From assembly GCF_010729305.1 (NCBI RefSeq), contig NZ_AP022574.1, positions 248,001-312,000 on the forward strand: a stretch of 64,000 nt of DNA, given 5' to 3'. The first letter of the stretch is position 1. Every line of letters starts with the position of its first letter. The notes beneath the pieces are model-generated. The model made no database searches. It had not been told where the DNA came from and saw only the letters and a list, made by a program, of their open reading frames with translations. Below are positions 10,091-18,129 of the stretch, piece after piece. This DNA comes from Mycolicibacterium psychrotolerans (GTDB taxonomy: Bacteria; Actinomycetota; Actinomycetes; Mycobacteriales; Mycobacteriaceae). Position numbers and translations under genes: made by a program.

Positions 10091-11140
10091 CTAGAGAACG
10101 CACCCGATCAGAATCGGTTCGGGTGTGAGATCGATCCCGAACGTCGCCGCGACACCGTCGCGAATGGCCCTGGCCAGCGCGATCACATCCGTTGCCGTCG
10201 CGTTCCCGCGATTGGTCACAGCCAGCGCGTGCTTGGTCGACAGCCGCGCCGGCGCGTCTTCGCCGGGGTAGCCCTTGCCGAATCCGGCCCGCTCGACGAG
10301 CCACGCCGCCGCGAGCTTGACCCCGGCATCGGCTGGATAGTGCGGGACGGCGCCGTCCACCCCGGCCGCCAGGCGCTCGAACTGCGCCTGCGGCACGACG
10401 GGGTTGGTGAAGAAGGATCCGACGCTCCAGGTGTCGTGGTCGGCGTCGTCGAGCACCATGCCCTTGCCGGCCCGCAGCCTCAGCACGGTCTCGCGCACCC
10501 GGGCGGGGTCGGCGCGCTCCCCCGGTTCGACGTTCAGCGCCGAGGCCAACTCGCCGTAGCGCAGCGGGGCGCTACGGCCGTCCGGGTCGAGCCGAAACTC
10601 GACCTCGAGCACCACCGCGTTCGCCGAACCCTTCAGAATGCTTGTGCGATAACCGAATTCAAGGTAGTCGGGAAGCACCCAGCGATCTTCACCGGTCCGC
10701 CGGTCCAGCAGCCGGACGCGGCTGATGGTGTCGGCGACCTCCGCCCCGTAGGCGCCGACGTTCTGCACCGGCGTCGCACCCGTCGATCCGGGGATGCCCG
10801 ACAGGCACTCCAGCCCGCCCAGCCCGTGAGCCAGCGACGCCGCGACGACGTCGTCCCAGACCGCCCCCGCCTCGGCGCGCAGCAGCGGCCCGTCGACGGT
10901 CACCGCCCGGGTGGCGAGTCGTACCACTGTGGCCGCCCCGAGACCGTCGCCGAGCACCACGTTGGATCCACCGGCCAGAATCAGCGCCTCCGGGCCCACG
11001 GCGCGCATCACCGCGACCACCTGCTCGGTCGTCACGCATGTGATCAGCCGGTGCGCCACGGGGCCGACGCGCAGGGTGGTCAGCGGCGCCAACGGCACAT
11101 CCTCGGCGACCGCCACGCCCGCGATAGACGAAGTGACCAC
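10091..11140 (-). CDS. murB: UDP-N-acetylenolpyruvoylglucosamine reductase MurB
   Basis: 349 residues, FAD-dependent. It has the FAD-binding motifs LAGGSNVVL and [21 protein letters not shown] (split here by variable residues), the catalytic serine in [10 protein letters not shown], and the family's C-terminal EPILIGCVL. It reduces UDP-GlcNAc-enolpyruvate to UDP-MurNAc in the cytosol. The GTG at 11140 is chosen because the text from there ([20 protein letters not shown]) aligns with the MurB N-terminus; the frame extends to an ATG at 11179 but would overlap the divergent gene at 11167. Confidence 0.93.
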   Translation of the reverse strand: MVTSSIAGVAVAEDVPLAPLTTLRVGPVAHRLITCVTTEQVVAVMRAVGPEALILAGGSNVVLGDGLGAATVVRLATRAVTVDGPLLRAEAGAVWDDVVAASLAHGLGGLECLSGIPGSTGATPVQNVGAYGAEVADTISRVRLLDRRTGEDRWVLPDYLEFGYRTSILKGSANAVVLEVEFRLDPDGRSAPLRYGELASALNVEPGERADPARVRETVLRLRAGKGMVLDDADHDTWSVGSFFTNPVVPQAQFERLAAGVDGAVPHYPADAGVKLAAAWLVERAGFGKGYPGEDAPARLSTKHALAVTNRGNATATDVIALARAIRDGVAATFGIDLTPEPILIGCVL

Positions 11141-11166
11141 GGGCGGTAACGGTAGCGTGGTTTGCC

Positions 11167-11673
11167 ATGCCGCGTTCATTCGACATGGCCGCCGAGTACG
11201 GCGGCACGGTCGAACAGGTCCACCGGGCGTTCCGCGACGAGGAGTACTGGCTCGTGCGCCTGCAGGATTCCGGCGCCGACTACGCCACGCTGGACGACAT
11301 GACGATCGACGCCGACGGCGGAATCCGGGTCAGGACCACGCAGACGCTGCGCGCCGGCCGGCTTCCCGGGGTGGTCACCCAATTCCACCGCGGTGACCTC
11401 AGTTTCGTGCGGGAGGAGCTGTGGTCGCCGATCCGGGAGGGACGGGCGAGCGCGACGGTCACCGGCGCGATCCCTGGGGCGCCGGCGGGGCTGACCGGCA
11501 CCGCGGTGCTCGGCCCGGCCCAGCCCGGCTCGCGGATGGCCCTCACCGCCACCGTCGAGGTACGGGTGCCGCTGGTGGGCGGCAAGATCGAGAACTTCAT
11601 CGGCAGCCAACTCGTCGACCTGCTGATCGCCGAACAACGGTTCACCACGGTGTGGATCACCGAGAACAGCTGA
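11167..11673 (+). CDS. DUF2505 family protein (Rv0481c-like)
   Basis: 168 residues from ATG 11167. The pattern [19 protein letters not shown] at the start and [17 protein letters not shown] near the C-terminus is that of DUF2505 proteins, an SRPBCC/START-like hydrophobic-pocket family of unknown ligand. TAGCGT at 11153-11158 lies 8 bases before the start and there is no Shine-Dalgarno, so the transcript may be leaderless. It is divergent from murB. Confidence 0.8.
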   Translation: MPRSFDMAAEYGGTVEQVHRAFRDEEYWLVRLQDSGADYATLDDMTIDADGGIRVRTTQTLRAGRLPGVVTQFHRGDLSFVREELWSPIREGRASATVTGAIPGAPAGLTGTAVLGPAQPGSRMALTATVEVRVPLVGGKIENFIGSQLVDLLIAEQRFTTVWITENS

Positions 11674-11681
11674 GCGCACAG

Positions 11682-12491
11682 GTGACCGGCGCCGGCTCCC
11701 GCCCACTCGGAGCGGTCACCCGCGGCACCACCGGCCACAACCGGCTCCGGCGCAGCGACCGGTGGCTGGTGCACTCGCCGCGGGTGCGCACCGCGGTGCA
11801 GAGCGCTGCCGACCCGCTGGTCGTCGACCTCGGCTACGGCGCGCTGCCGGTGACGACGCTCGAGCTGGCGGTGCGGATGCGCCGGGTGCGTTCCGACGTG
11901 CGCGTCGTCGGGCTCGAGATCGATCCCGAGCGGGTGCGCGCGGGCGTGGCCGCTGTGTCCGACGGGGCGGCGCCGGGGGTCGACTTCGCCCTCGGCGGTT
12001 TCGAGTTGGCCGGCCACCGCCCGGTGCTGGTGCGGGCGTTCAACGTGCTGCGCCAGTACCCGCCCGAGGCGGTGCCCGGCGCATGGACGGCGATGCGCCG
12101 CGGCCTGGCGCCGGGCGGGCTGATCGTCGACGGCACCTGCGACGAGCTGGGCCGCCGCTGCGCCTGGATGCTCCTCGATGCGACGTCGGCGGTGAGCCTC
12201 ACACTCGCCTGCGACCCGTTCGCCATCGAGCGGCCGTCCGATCTGGCCGAACGTCTGCCCAAAGTGCTGATCCACCACAACGTGCCCGGCCAGCCCATCC
12301 ACACGCTGCTCACCGCCGCCGACCGCGCCTGGGCGAGCAGCGCGGGCCACGGCGTGTTCGGCCCGCGGGTGCGTTGGCGGGCGATGCTGGACATCCTTGT
12401 CGCCGAGGGGTTTCCGGTGGTTCCGCCGCGGCGCACGCTGCGCGACGGCATCCTCACGGTGCCGTGGCCGGTCGTCGCCCCGCTCGAGTGA
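11682..12491 (+). CDS. class I SAM-dependent methyltransferase-like protein
   Basis: 269 residues from GTG 11682, eight bases after the previous gene. Motif I of the Rossmann methyltransferase fold is VVDLGYGALPVTTLEL near residue 46. The acidic residue ending strand 2 is in VVGLEIDPERV, and LAPGGLIVDGTC is the post-motif III region. The catalytic identity and substrate are unknown. The longer upstream frame overlaps the DUF2505 gene and is not supported. A 130-bp gap with the riboswitch follows. Confidence 0.75.
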   Translation: MTGAGSRPLGAVTRGTTGHNRLRRSDRWLVHSPRVRTAVQSAADPLVVDLGYGALPVTTLELAVRMRRVRSDVRVVGLEIDPERVRAGVAAVSDGAAPGVDFALGGFELAGHRPVLVRAFNVLRQYPPEAVPGAWTAMRRGLAPGGLIVDGTCDELGRRCAWMLLDATSAVSLTLACDPFAIERPSDLAERLPKVLIHHNVPGQPIHTLLTAADRAWASSAGHGVFGPRVRWRAMLDILVAEGFPVVPPRRTLRDGILTVPWPVVAPLE

Positions 12492-12564
12492 GGTATCGCT
12501 CTCCGGTGGACAGGCCATCGCGGGCGTGCTGACAATGACTGCCAGGAGCCGGTGACCCCGCTCC

Positions 12565-12606
12565 CCGGACGAGGTGCGTCGTACCCGGTCAGCGACAAGA
12601 CGACGC
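12565..12606 (+). ncRNA. guanidine-III riboswitch (ykkC-III class)
   Basis: A 42-base element that I recognise as almost identical to the Thermobifida fusca guanidine-III aptamer (recalled, not searched). It opens CCGGACGAGGTGCG (12565-12578), contains GTACCCGGTCAG (12581-12592) and ends ACAAGACGACGC (12595-12606). Helix one pairs CCGG 12565-12568 with CCGG 12585-12588. Helix two pairs GCGTCGT 12576-12582 with ACGACGC 12600-12606, perfect over 7 bp. The U-A pair in helix two replaces the C-G pair of the reference, a compensatory change. The ribosome binding site GATGAGGAG starts within 3 bases of the 3' end, so ligand-dependent folding could control access to it. Confidence 0.93.
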
Positions 12607-12608
12607 GG

Positions 12609-12617
12609 ATGAGGAGA
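12609..12617 (+). promoter_or_regulatory. ribosome binding site directly after the riboswitch
   Basis: GATGAGGAG ends about five bases before the ATG at 12622 and abuts the last base pair of the guanidine-III pseudoknot. This geometry points to translational control. It also fixes the start of the downstream gene. Confidence 0.7.
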
Positions 12618-12621
12618 ACTC

Positions 12622-13779
12622 ATGTCCGACCTGCCCGACATGCCCGATCCGAGTCTGCCCAACGCCGAAGGCGCCTGGGCCCAGCAGGTCGAGGCCCGGC
12701 TCGGCGACCGCCGGCTGCGCGAGGAGATCGAGCGGGGGCTGAGCTACGGGCTGGAGGCCGCGCCCACCATCAACGACCGCACGATCTCGACGTTCGTGCG
12801 CGGCGAGAAGCCGCACTTCGCCGGCGAGCGCGGCACGTTCTTGAAGTGCCCGTTCATCGAGGACGTCAACGAGGTCGACGACGCCGAGGTCGCCGTGTTC
12901 GGCGTCCCGCTCGACGCCGGCGCGACCTACCGGCCCGGCACCCGGTTCGGGCCGCAGGGCATCCGGCGCTCGACCAATCTGTTCGGCACCTACAACTACG
13001 AGTCCGGTGTCGACCTGCGCGAGCAGCTCAACATCGTCGACATCGGCGACGTCTTCACGATCCCCGGCAATCTGGAGAAGTCGTTCGATCAGATCAGCCA
13101 GGCGATGGCGCACGTCGCGAGCAAGGGCGTGATGCCGATCGTGCTCGGCGGGGACCACTCCATCGGCTTCCCCACCATCCGCGGCCTGGCGCCGTACATG
13201 GACGGCAACATCGGGATCATCCACTTCGACCGCCACGTCGACACCCAGGAGACCGATCTCGACGAGCGGATGCACACCACCCCGTGGTTCCACGCCACCA
13301 ACATCAAGAACGCGCCGGCGACGAACCTGGTGCAGGTCGGGATCGGCGGGTGGCAGTCGCCGCGCGAGGGCGTCAAGGTCGGGCGGGAACGCAAGTCGAC
13401 GGTCATCACGGTCGGCGACGTGGAGCGCGTCGGCATCGACAAGATCGCCGAGATCGCGCTCGAGGTGGCCTGGAAGGGCGCCAAGGCGGTGTATCTGTCG
13501 TTCGACATCGACGTGATCGACGCCGGCTTCGTGCCGGGCACGGGCTGGCCGGAGCCCGGCGGTCTGCTGCCGCGGGAGGCGCTCAACCTGGTCAAGAAGA
13601 TCTCCGAGCCGGGGCTGGCCGGTATCGAGGTCGTCGAGTGCTCCCCGCCGTACGACTGGGCCGAGCAGACCGCGCTGATGAGTTCGCGGGTGATCCTCGA
13701 CAGCCTGGCCGCGCAGGTCCGCTCCGGAAAGCTCGGCAACAAGGCCGCCAAGGCCAATCGTCCCGCCTGGGGTCCGTAA
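12622..13779 (+). CDS. gdmH: probable guanidine hydrolase (ureohydrolase/agmatinase family)
   Basis: 385 residues, arginase/agmatinase fold. Predicted metal ligands are H179 in LGGDHS, D203/H205/D207 in HFDRHVD, and D295/D297 in SFDID. An N-terminal extension of about 80 residues precedes the ureohydrolase core. It contains TINDRTISTF and GEKPHFAG, and position 204 is Arg (DRH) where most agmatinases have Ala (DAH). I recall these features from the Ni-dependent guanidine hydrolase GdmH of cyanobacteria, which makes urea and ammonia. The guanidine-III riboswitch directly upstream strongly supports guanidine rather than agmatine as substrate. An automated pipeline would probably call it speB. 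It is a lone gene set into an otherwise conserved mycobacterial neighbourhood. Confidence 0.85.
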   Translation: MSDLPDMPDPSLPNAEGAWAQQVEARLGDRRLREEIERGLSYGLEAAPTINDRTISTFVRGEKPHFAGERGTFLKCPFIEDVNEVDDAEVAVFGVPLDAGATYRPGTRFGPQGIRRSTNLFGTYNYESGVDLREQLNIVDIGDVFTIPGNLEKSFDQISQAMAHVASKGVMPIVLGGDHSIGFPTIRGLAPYMDGNIGIIHFDRHVDTQETDLDERMHTTPWFHATNIKNAPATNLVQVGIGGWQSPREGVKVGRERKSTVITVGDVERVGIDKIAEIALEVAWKGAKAVYLSFDIDVIDAGFVPGTGWPEPGGLLPREALNLVKKISEPGLAGIEVVECSPPYDWAEQTALMSSRVILDSLAAQVRSGKLGNKAAKANRPAWGP

Positions 13780-13780
13780 C

Positions 13781-13793
13781 TAGTCTGGATGTC
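13781..13793 (+). promoter_or_regulatory. -10 box of a probable leaderless transcript
   Basis: TAGTCT at 13781-13786 is followed by 7 bases and then ATG 13794, with no Shine-Dalgarno. The nitrilase-family gene therefore probably has its own promoter and is not only read from the riboswitch-controlled transcript. Confidence 0.4.
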
Positions 13794-14609
13794 ATGCGTG
13801 TAGCCCTGGCACAGATCCGCAGCAGCGCCGACCCGGCGGCCAACCTCGGCCTGGTCGAGGCGCAGACCCGGCTGGCCGCCGAGGCCGGCGCCTCGCTCGT
13901 GCTGTTCCCCGAGGCGACGATGTGCCGCTTCGGGGTTCCGCTGGGAACCGTCGCGCAACCGTTCGACGGTCCGTGGGCCGACGCGGTCCGCCAGATCGCG
14001 GACCGCGCCGGCATCGTCGTCGTCGCGGGCATGTTTGTGCCGTCCGAGGACGGCCGGGTCACCAACACGCTGATCGCGACGGGTCCCGGGGTCGACGCCC
14101 GCTACGACAAGATCCACCTGTACGACGCGTTCGGGTTCACCGAGTCCGACACGGTCGCGCCGGGCCGGGAGCCGGTCACCATCGTCGTGGACGGGGTGAC
14201 GGTCGGGCTGACGCTCTGCTACGACATCCGCTTCCCCGAGCTGTACATCGAGCTCGCCGAGCGCGGCGCCGAGCTCATCACCGCGCACGCGTCGTGGGGC
14301 ACCGGGCCCGGCAAGCTCGAGCAGTGGACGTTGCTGGCCCGCGCCAGGGCGATCGACACGTCGAGCGTGGTGGCCGCGGTCGGACAGGCCTATCCCGGCG
14401 ACGAGCTCGCGGCCCTCGGGCCGACCGGCGTCGGCGGCAGTCTGGTGGCCTCCGCGCTGGGCGAGGTGCTCGCCGGCGCGGGCGCGGATCCGGAACTGGT
14501 GGTCTGCGACGTCGACCTCGACGCCGCGCGCAAGGCCCGCACGACCGTCGCGGTCATGCACAACCGCTCAGGCTTTGCTCATGCCGGTAGGGCAGAATCG
14601 CTGCGGTGA
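13794..14609 (+). CDS. carbon-nitrogen hydrolase (nitrilase superfamily, Rv0480c-like)
   Basis: 271 residues with the full catalytic triad: E40 in LFPEAT, K106 in YDKIHLYD and C142 in LCYDIRFPEL. The EKC arrangement and length match the Nit/omega-amidase branch, which hydrolyses small amides such as deaminated glutathione or alpha-keto acid amides. The exact substrate is not defined. It overlaps the next gene at GTGA. It adjoins the guanidine hydrolase gene, but it is a core gene of the region in M. tuberculosis too, so a shared pathway should not be assumed. Confidence 0.87.
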   Translation: MRVALAQIRSSADPAANLGLVEAQTRLAAEAGASLVLFPEATMCRFGVPLGTVAQPFDGPWADAVRQIADRAGIVVVAGMFVPSEDGRVTNTLIATGPGVDARYDKIHLYDAFGFTESDTVAPGREPVTIVVDGVTVGLTLCYDIRFPELYIELAERGAELITAHASWGTGPGKLEQWTLLARARAIDTSSVVAAVGQAYPGDELAALGPTGVGGSLVASALGEVLAGAGADPELVVCDVDLDAARKARTTVAVMHNRSGFAHAGRAESLR

Positions 14610-15463
14610 CCGATCCCTGGGCCCGCCCGCCCCAGCAATCCGGCCCGGCGTTCCCACCGCCACCGCCGCAGTACCCGCAGCATCCGTCCGCGCCCCCGCA
14701 GGAAGGCTCCTCGTTGCCGGCGAAGATCAAGAATTTCTTCAGCGACCCGCTGTCTGTCGTCCTGGCAGTGGTGATCGTGGTGGCACTGGTGTTCGCCGGC
14801 CTGCTCGGCGGGGAGCTCTACGCGCGGCACCGGGCCGACACCGTGGTGGCCGGGGTCATCGAGTGCGTCGTGCAGGATGACGCGACCGCGTCGTTCGGGG
14901 TGCTGCCGCCGTTCCTGATGCAGCACATGTCCGGCCACTACACGAACATCCGCATCGAGACCGCGGGCAACCAGGTCCGTGACGCCAAGGGGATGAAGCT
15001 CAACCTCGACATCGACGACGTGCGACTGCAGGACACCCCGACCTCCAGCGGAACGGTCGGGTCTCTGGTGGCCGACATCGCGTGGTCGGCCGACGGCATC
15101 AAACAGACCATCCAGGGCGCCATTCCGTTGATCGGCAGCTTCGTCACCGGAGTGACCACCAACGCCAGCGAGGGCACGATCGAACTCGAGGGCGCGCTGG
15201 GCAGCATCACCGCCAAGCCGCAGGTCGTCGACGGCGGCATCGCGCTGTCGGTGCAGAAGGTAACCGGGCTGGGCTTCACGCTGCCGCGCGAGGCCGTGCA
15301 GCCCGCCCTGGACGCGTTCACCGCGCAGCTGACGCAGAACTATCCGCTGGACATCAAGGCCGACTCGGTGTCGGTCACCGATACCGGTGTGCAGAGCCGC
15401 TTTTCGACACAGAACGCGTCGATGCCGAAGCAGACCGACGATCCCTGCTTCGGCAACCTGTAG
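14606..15463 (+). CDS. DUF2993 (LmeA-like) membrane-anchored protein
   Basis: 285 residues from a GTG that overlaps the previous stop. A proline-rich cytoplasmic head (about 1-35) precedes one membrane segment (about 48-70, VVLAVVIVVALVFAGLLGG). A periplasmic DUF2993 domain follows, with paired strands and a final PCFGNL. DUF2993 proteins such as LmeA take part in lipomannan/lipoarabinomannan maturation; whether this paralogue does is unknown. By position it is Rv0479c-like. It is convergent with deoC. Confidence 0.82.
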   Translation: MTDPWARPPQQSGPAFPPPPPQYPQHPSAPPQEGSSLPAKIKNFFSDPLSVVLAVVIVVALVFAGLLGGELYARHRADTVVAGVIECVVQDDATASFGVLPPFLMQHMSGHYTNIRIETAGNQVRDAKGMKLNLDIDDVRLQDTPTSSGTVGSLVADIAWSADGIKQTIQGAIPLIGSFVTGVTTNASEGTIELEGALGSITAKPQVVDGGIALSVQKVTGLGFTLPREAVQPALDAFTAQLTQNYPLDIKADSVSVTDTGVQSRFSTQNASMPKQTDDPCFGNL

Positions 15464-15474
15464 CGGTTCGCCGA

Positions 15475-16143
15475 CTACAGACCGTCGAGCACCGCGCGGG
15501 TGCCGGACAACCCTAGCCGGGTCGCGCCCGCGTCGAGCATCGCGGTCGCGTCTGCTGCCGAACGGATTCCGCCGCTGGCCTTGACGCCGAGGCGGCCGCC
15601 GACGGCGGCGGCCATCACTTCCACGGCACGCACCGATGCGCCGCCGGCGGGGTGGAAGCCGGTCGAGGTCTTGACGAAATCGGCGCCAGCATCCTCGGCG
15701 ACCCGGCAGACGTCGGTCAGCAGCGGCCAGCCCCCGAATTCGACCAGGGCCGACGACTCGACGATCACCTTCAGCACTGCCTTTGGCGCCGCATCGCGGA
15801 CCGCCGCGACGTCGGCACGGACGACGTCGAGTTCCCCGCCGATGGCGGCGCCGACGTCGATCACCATGTCGATCTCGCGGGCGCCGGCGTCCACCGCCAC
15901 GGCGGCTTCGTGCGCCTTGATCACCGAAAGGTGTTTGCCTGACGGAAAACCCACCACGGACGCCACGGCGCGGCCGGAGGCGAGCGACACCGCGGTCGGC
16001 ACGAACGGCGGCGACACGCACACGGCGTACACGTCGAGCTCCACGGCTTCGGCGAGCAGCGCGACGATATCGGCCTCTGTCGCTTCGGGTTTGAGCAAGG
16101 TGTGGTCGACCGCGGCGGCGACCTGAGCGCGGGTGTAGCCCAT
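15475..16143 (-). CDS. deoC: deoxyribose-phosphate aldolase
   Basis: 222-residue class I aldolase cleaving 2-deoxyribose-5-phosphate to acetaldehyde and glyceraldehyde-3-phosphate. Signatures are [11 protein letters not shown] at the N-terminus, [17 protein letters not shown] (with the Schiff-base lysine) and GVKASGGIR (second active-site lysine). The ATG at 16143 overlaps the upstream stop (TGATG), so translation is coupled to the secreted-protein gene before it. Confidence 0.95.
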   Translation of the reverse strand: MGYTRAQVAAAVDHTLLKPEATEADIVALLAEAVELDVYAVCVSPPFVPTAVSLASGRAVASVVGFPSGKHLSVIKAHEAAVAVDAGAREIDMVIDVGAAIGGELDVVRADVAAVRDAAPKAVLKVIVESSALVEFGGWPLLTDVCRVAEDAGADFVKTSTGFHPAGGASVRAVEVMAAAVGGRLGVKASGGIRSAADATAMLDAGATRLGLSGTRAVLDGL

Positions 16144-16553
16144 CAGAACGGTTCTTCGGTGCCGCCCGGGTTGCACCCGGCGGCGATCATCTCATCGGGG
16201 CCGACCTCGGGTCGCCATGGCTCGAGATTCCAGCTCACCTTGCCGGGCTCGACGATCTCCGCGAACTGCCAGTGGCAGACGAACTGCTCCTTCATGCCGG
16301 CGATCGCGACGTCGGGCGACAGCGCGAGGATCTCGCCCCACGCCTCGTCGGCCTGCGCCGCCGTGCCGGGGCGGCCCGAGGTGTCACGCCCGGCCGCGGT
16401 GGGATACACCCGCAGGCTCGACAGGTCACCCCATTTGGCCCACTTCACGTGGTCGATGTAGGGCGGAGGCTGCGGCGCCGGGGTGGCGGCGGCGTGGGGA
16501 GCCGCGGTGAGCGCGACCGCGCAGGCGGCCGCCGCGCTAAGTGCGAGCCGCAC
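16143..16553 (-). CDS. small secreted protein (Rv0477-like, DUF2599-type)
   Basis: 136 residues from a GTG at 16553 that overlaps the previous stop (TAGTG). The N-terminus [25 protein letters not shown] is a clear Sec signal peptide, with likely cleavage after an AxA motif near residue 24. The mature part contains two cysteines ([12 protein letters not shown] and AAGCNPGG) that could form a disulfide. The Rv0477-type secreted family is of unknown function. It belongs to the operon hbhA, Rv0476-like, this gene, deoC. Confidence 0.82.
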   Translation of the reverse strand: MRLALSAAAACAVALTAAPHAAATPAPQPPPYIDHVKWAKWGDLSSLRVYPTAAGRDTSGRPGTAAQADEAWGEILALSPDVAIAGMKEQFVCHWQFAEIVEPGKVSWNLEPWRPEVGPDEMIAAGCNPGGTEEPF

Positions 16554-16834
16554 TAGCGCGACTTCCCTTGGATCTCCAGGATTTTCGGGCGCACGTCGAC
16601 CAGGTAGACCCCCGCGGCCACGGCCGCGATCGCCACCCCCGTGATGCCGAGCACCAGCGCCAGCAGAACGGCGACCCCAAGGATCACCAGCCACACCGGC
16701 TTGGTCAGCTTCTCGGCCGCGGTGTAGGCGTCGGGTCGCTGGATCGCTGCGTGCACGAACGCGTACACCGTCGTCACCAGGACGGCGACCTGCAACGCGA
16801 AGAGGACGTAACCCACAAGGCCTTGGAGCTCCAC
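16553..16834 (-). CDS. DUF2516 membrane protein (Rv0476-like)
   Basis: 93 residues with two clear membrane segments (about 8-28 and 46-78) and a short basic tail EIQGKSR. It matches the DUF2516 family found next to hbhA in mycobacteria. No catalytic motif is visible and the function is unknown. Confidence 0.82.
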   Translation of the reverse strand: MELQGLVGYVLFALQVAVLVTTVYAFVHAAIQRPDAYTAAEKLTKPVWLVILGVAVLLALVLGITGVAIAAVAAGVYLVDVRPKILEIQGKSR

Positions 16835-16867
16835 GCTCGACAGCCTAGGCGGGTTACGTCCCCTTTT

Positions 16868-16888
16868 CGACTTCCCCGAAGGGAGTCG
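16868..16888 (-). terminator. possible hairpin after hbhA
   Basis: CGACTTCC at 16868-16875 pairs with GGGAGTCG at 16881-16888 (one G-T pair) across a short loop. It lies 5 bp past the hbhA stop. There is no U tract on the minus strand, so it may only attenuate transcription into the downstream genes. Confidence 0.35.
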
Positions 16889-16892
16889 TCGC

Positions 16893-17516
16893 TTACTTCT
16901 GGGTGACCTTCTTGGCCGGCGCCTTCTTGGCGGGCGCTTTCTTGGCGGCGGCCTTGGCCGGGGTGGCCTTCTTGGCCGGGGCCTTCTTGGCGGCCTTCTT
17001 CACCGGCTCGGCGGCCGACTCGGTGCGCTTGGGCAGCTCGACGCCGACCAGCTTGGCGGCACGCTCACCGACCGCACGCGTCTGCGTCGCGACGTTGCCC
17101 AGCGCCTCCTGGGTCAGCTCCACAGCCTGGTCGGTGTACCCCTCGACCCGGGTGGCGGCTCCTTCGAGGGCCGGCTGGCTGCGCAGGCGCTCGAGGGCGG
17201 CCTCGCCACGCTCGATCAGCTTGGTGTAGGTGGACTGCGCGGCATCGGCGTAGCCCTCGGCGAACTTGCGCAGTTCTTCGGAGGTCAGCTTCGTGCGGAT
17301 GTCACCGACCTGAGAAGGCAGCTCCTCCTGCAGCTTGGTGATGCGGGCACGGCTCTCCTCGACGCGCGCCTCGGCATCGGTGCGGGCCTCGCCGGCGCGC
17401 TCGCGCAGCGTGGCCACGATCTCGTTGACGCGCTCGAGGGCCAGGTCGGCGGCGCCGACGGCGGCGAGCAGCGGGGCTTTCAGGTCGTCGATCTCGAGCT
17501 GATTCTTCTCAGCCAT
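16893..17516 (-). CDS. hbhA: heparin-binding haemagglutinin HbhA
   Basis: 207 residues. Residues 1-150 are a long helical, coiled-coil-prone region rich in Ala, Glu and Arg. The C-terminal 45 residues are a lysine/alanine/proline repeat (KKAPAKKA units), the methylated heparin-binding tail of mycobacterial adhesins. HbhA mediates attachment to epithelial glycosaminoglycans in pathogens and is linked to lipid inclusions in other species. It is preceded 15 bp upstream by the XRE gene and followed by Rv0476-, Rv0477- and deoC-like genes in the same orientation. Confidence 0.94.
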   Translation of the reverse strand: MAEKNQLEIDDLKAPLLAAVGAADLALERVNEIVATLRERAGEARTDAEARVEESRARITKLQEELPSQVGDIRTKLTSEELRKFAEGYADAAQSTYTKLIERGEAALERLRSQPALEGAATRVEGYTDQAVELTQEALGNVATQTRAVGERAAKLVGVELPKRTESAAEPVKKAAKKAPAKKATPAKAAAKKAPAKKAPAKKVTQK

Positions 17517-17531
17517 GGGTGTTTCCTTTCA

Positions 17532-18038
17532 CTAACTGATTGAGGTCTGTTGGGGTGATTGCGTGATCTGCAGAGGGCCGTTGTCGCGTTCCGTCGTCGA
17601 CTCCTCGTCGTCGTCACGGACACTGTCGTCTGCACTGGACGGTCCCGCCTCGGCCGCAGCCTCGAGCAGTGCCGCCTCGTTCTGCTGGCAGAACGACGTG
17701 TAGATGTCGAGCAGCACCTGCTTCTGCCGCTCGTTGATCGCCGTGTCGGTGATGATGGCGTCGCGCACCTGATTGGTCTCACTGGGTTCGAGGATCCCGG
17801 CCCGGATGTAGAGCACCTCGGCCGACACCCTCAGCGCCTTGGCGATCTGGTTCAGCACATCTGCTGAGGGCTTGCGCAATCCCCGCTCGATCTGGCTCAG
17901 ATAGGGATTGCTGACACCGGCCTTCTCGGCGAGTTGCCGCACCGAGACCTGCGCGGCTTCCCGCTGGGACCGGATGAAGCTGCCGATGTCCTGGGCAGCG
18001 CTGGAGACGACCGCGGCGAGATTCTCGTCCTGCGCCAT
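17532..18038 (-). CDS. XRE-family regulator (Rv0474-like)
   Basis: 168 residues. A Cro/CI helix-turn-helix spans about 20-80, with VSVRQLAEKAGVSNPYLSQIERG and LNQIAKALRVSAEVLYIRAG. The rest is an acidic low-complexity C-terminal tail. The M. tuberculosis counterpart is reported to be a copper-responsive regulator (recalled knowledge). It is directly upstream of hbhA. Two inverted repeats in its own promoter suggest autoregulation. Confidence 0.88.
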   Translation of the reverse strand: MAQDENLAAVVSSAAQDIGSFIRSQREAAQVSVRQLAEKAGVSNPYLSQIERGLRKPSADVLNQIAKALRVSAEVLYIRAGILEPSETNQVRDAIITDTAINERQKQVLLDIYTSFCQQNEAALLEAAAEAGPSSADDSVRDDDEESTTERDNGPLQITQSPQQTSIS

Positions 18039-18062
18039 GGTGCTGCCCTCCTTCGCTGCCGT

Positions 18063-18120
18063 GGTGTTTTACCGACAACACCACGGTACGACTGAGTGCT
18101 AACTTTTGCAAGCACTCAGT
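18063..18120. promoter_or_regulatory. two inverted repeats upstream of the XRE gene
   Basis: GGTGTT at 18063-18068 pairs with AACACC at 18077-18082. ACTGAGTGCT at 18091-18100 pairs perfectly with AGCACTCAGT at 18111-18120 around AACTTTTGCA. The second repeat contains GAGTGCTAA, the right half of a CIRCE element, but the halves face the opposite way from a true CIRCE. They are candidate operators for the XRE protein itself or a heat-shock regulator. The second repeat also lies 9 bp beyond the 3' end of the upstream DUF445 gene and could terminate it. Confidence 0.5.
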
Positions 18121-18129
18121 TAGCGCAGG

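Noticed and set aside
12622..14609. Plus-strand frame joining the ureohydrolase and nitrilase genes as one 685-residue protein
   Set aside because: The first part is a shadow of the ureohydrolase in another frame. Only the final 271 residues, from 13794, are real.
18091..18120. True CIRCE element upstream of the XRE gene
   Set aside because: The half-sites are present but their order is reversed (GAGTGCT...AGCACTC), so it does not match the CIRCE consensus.
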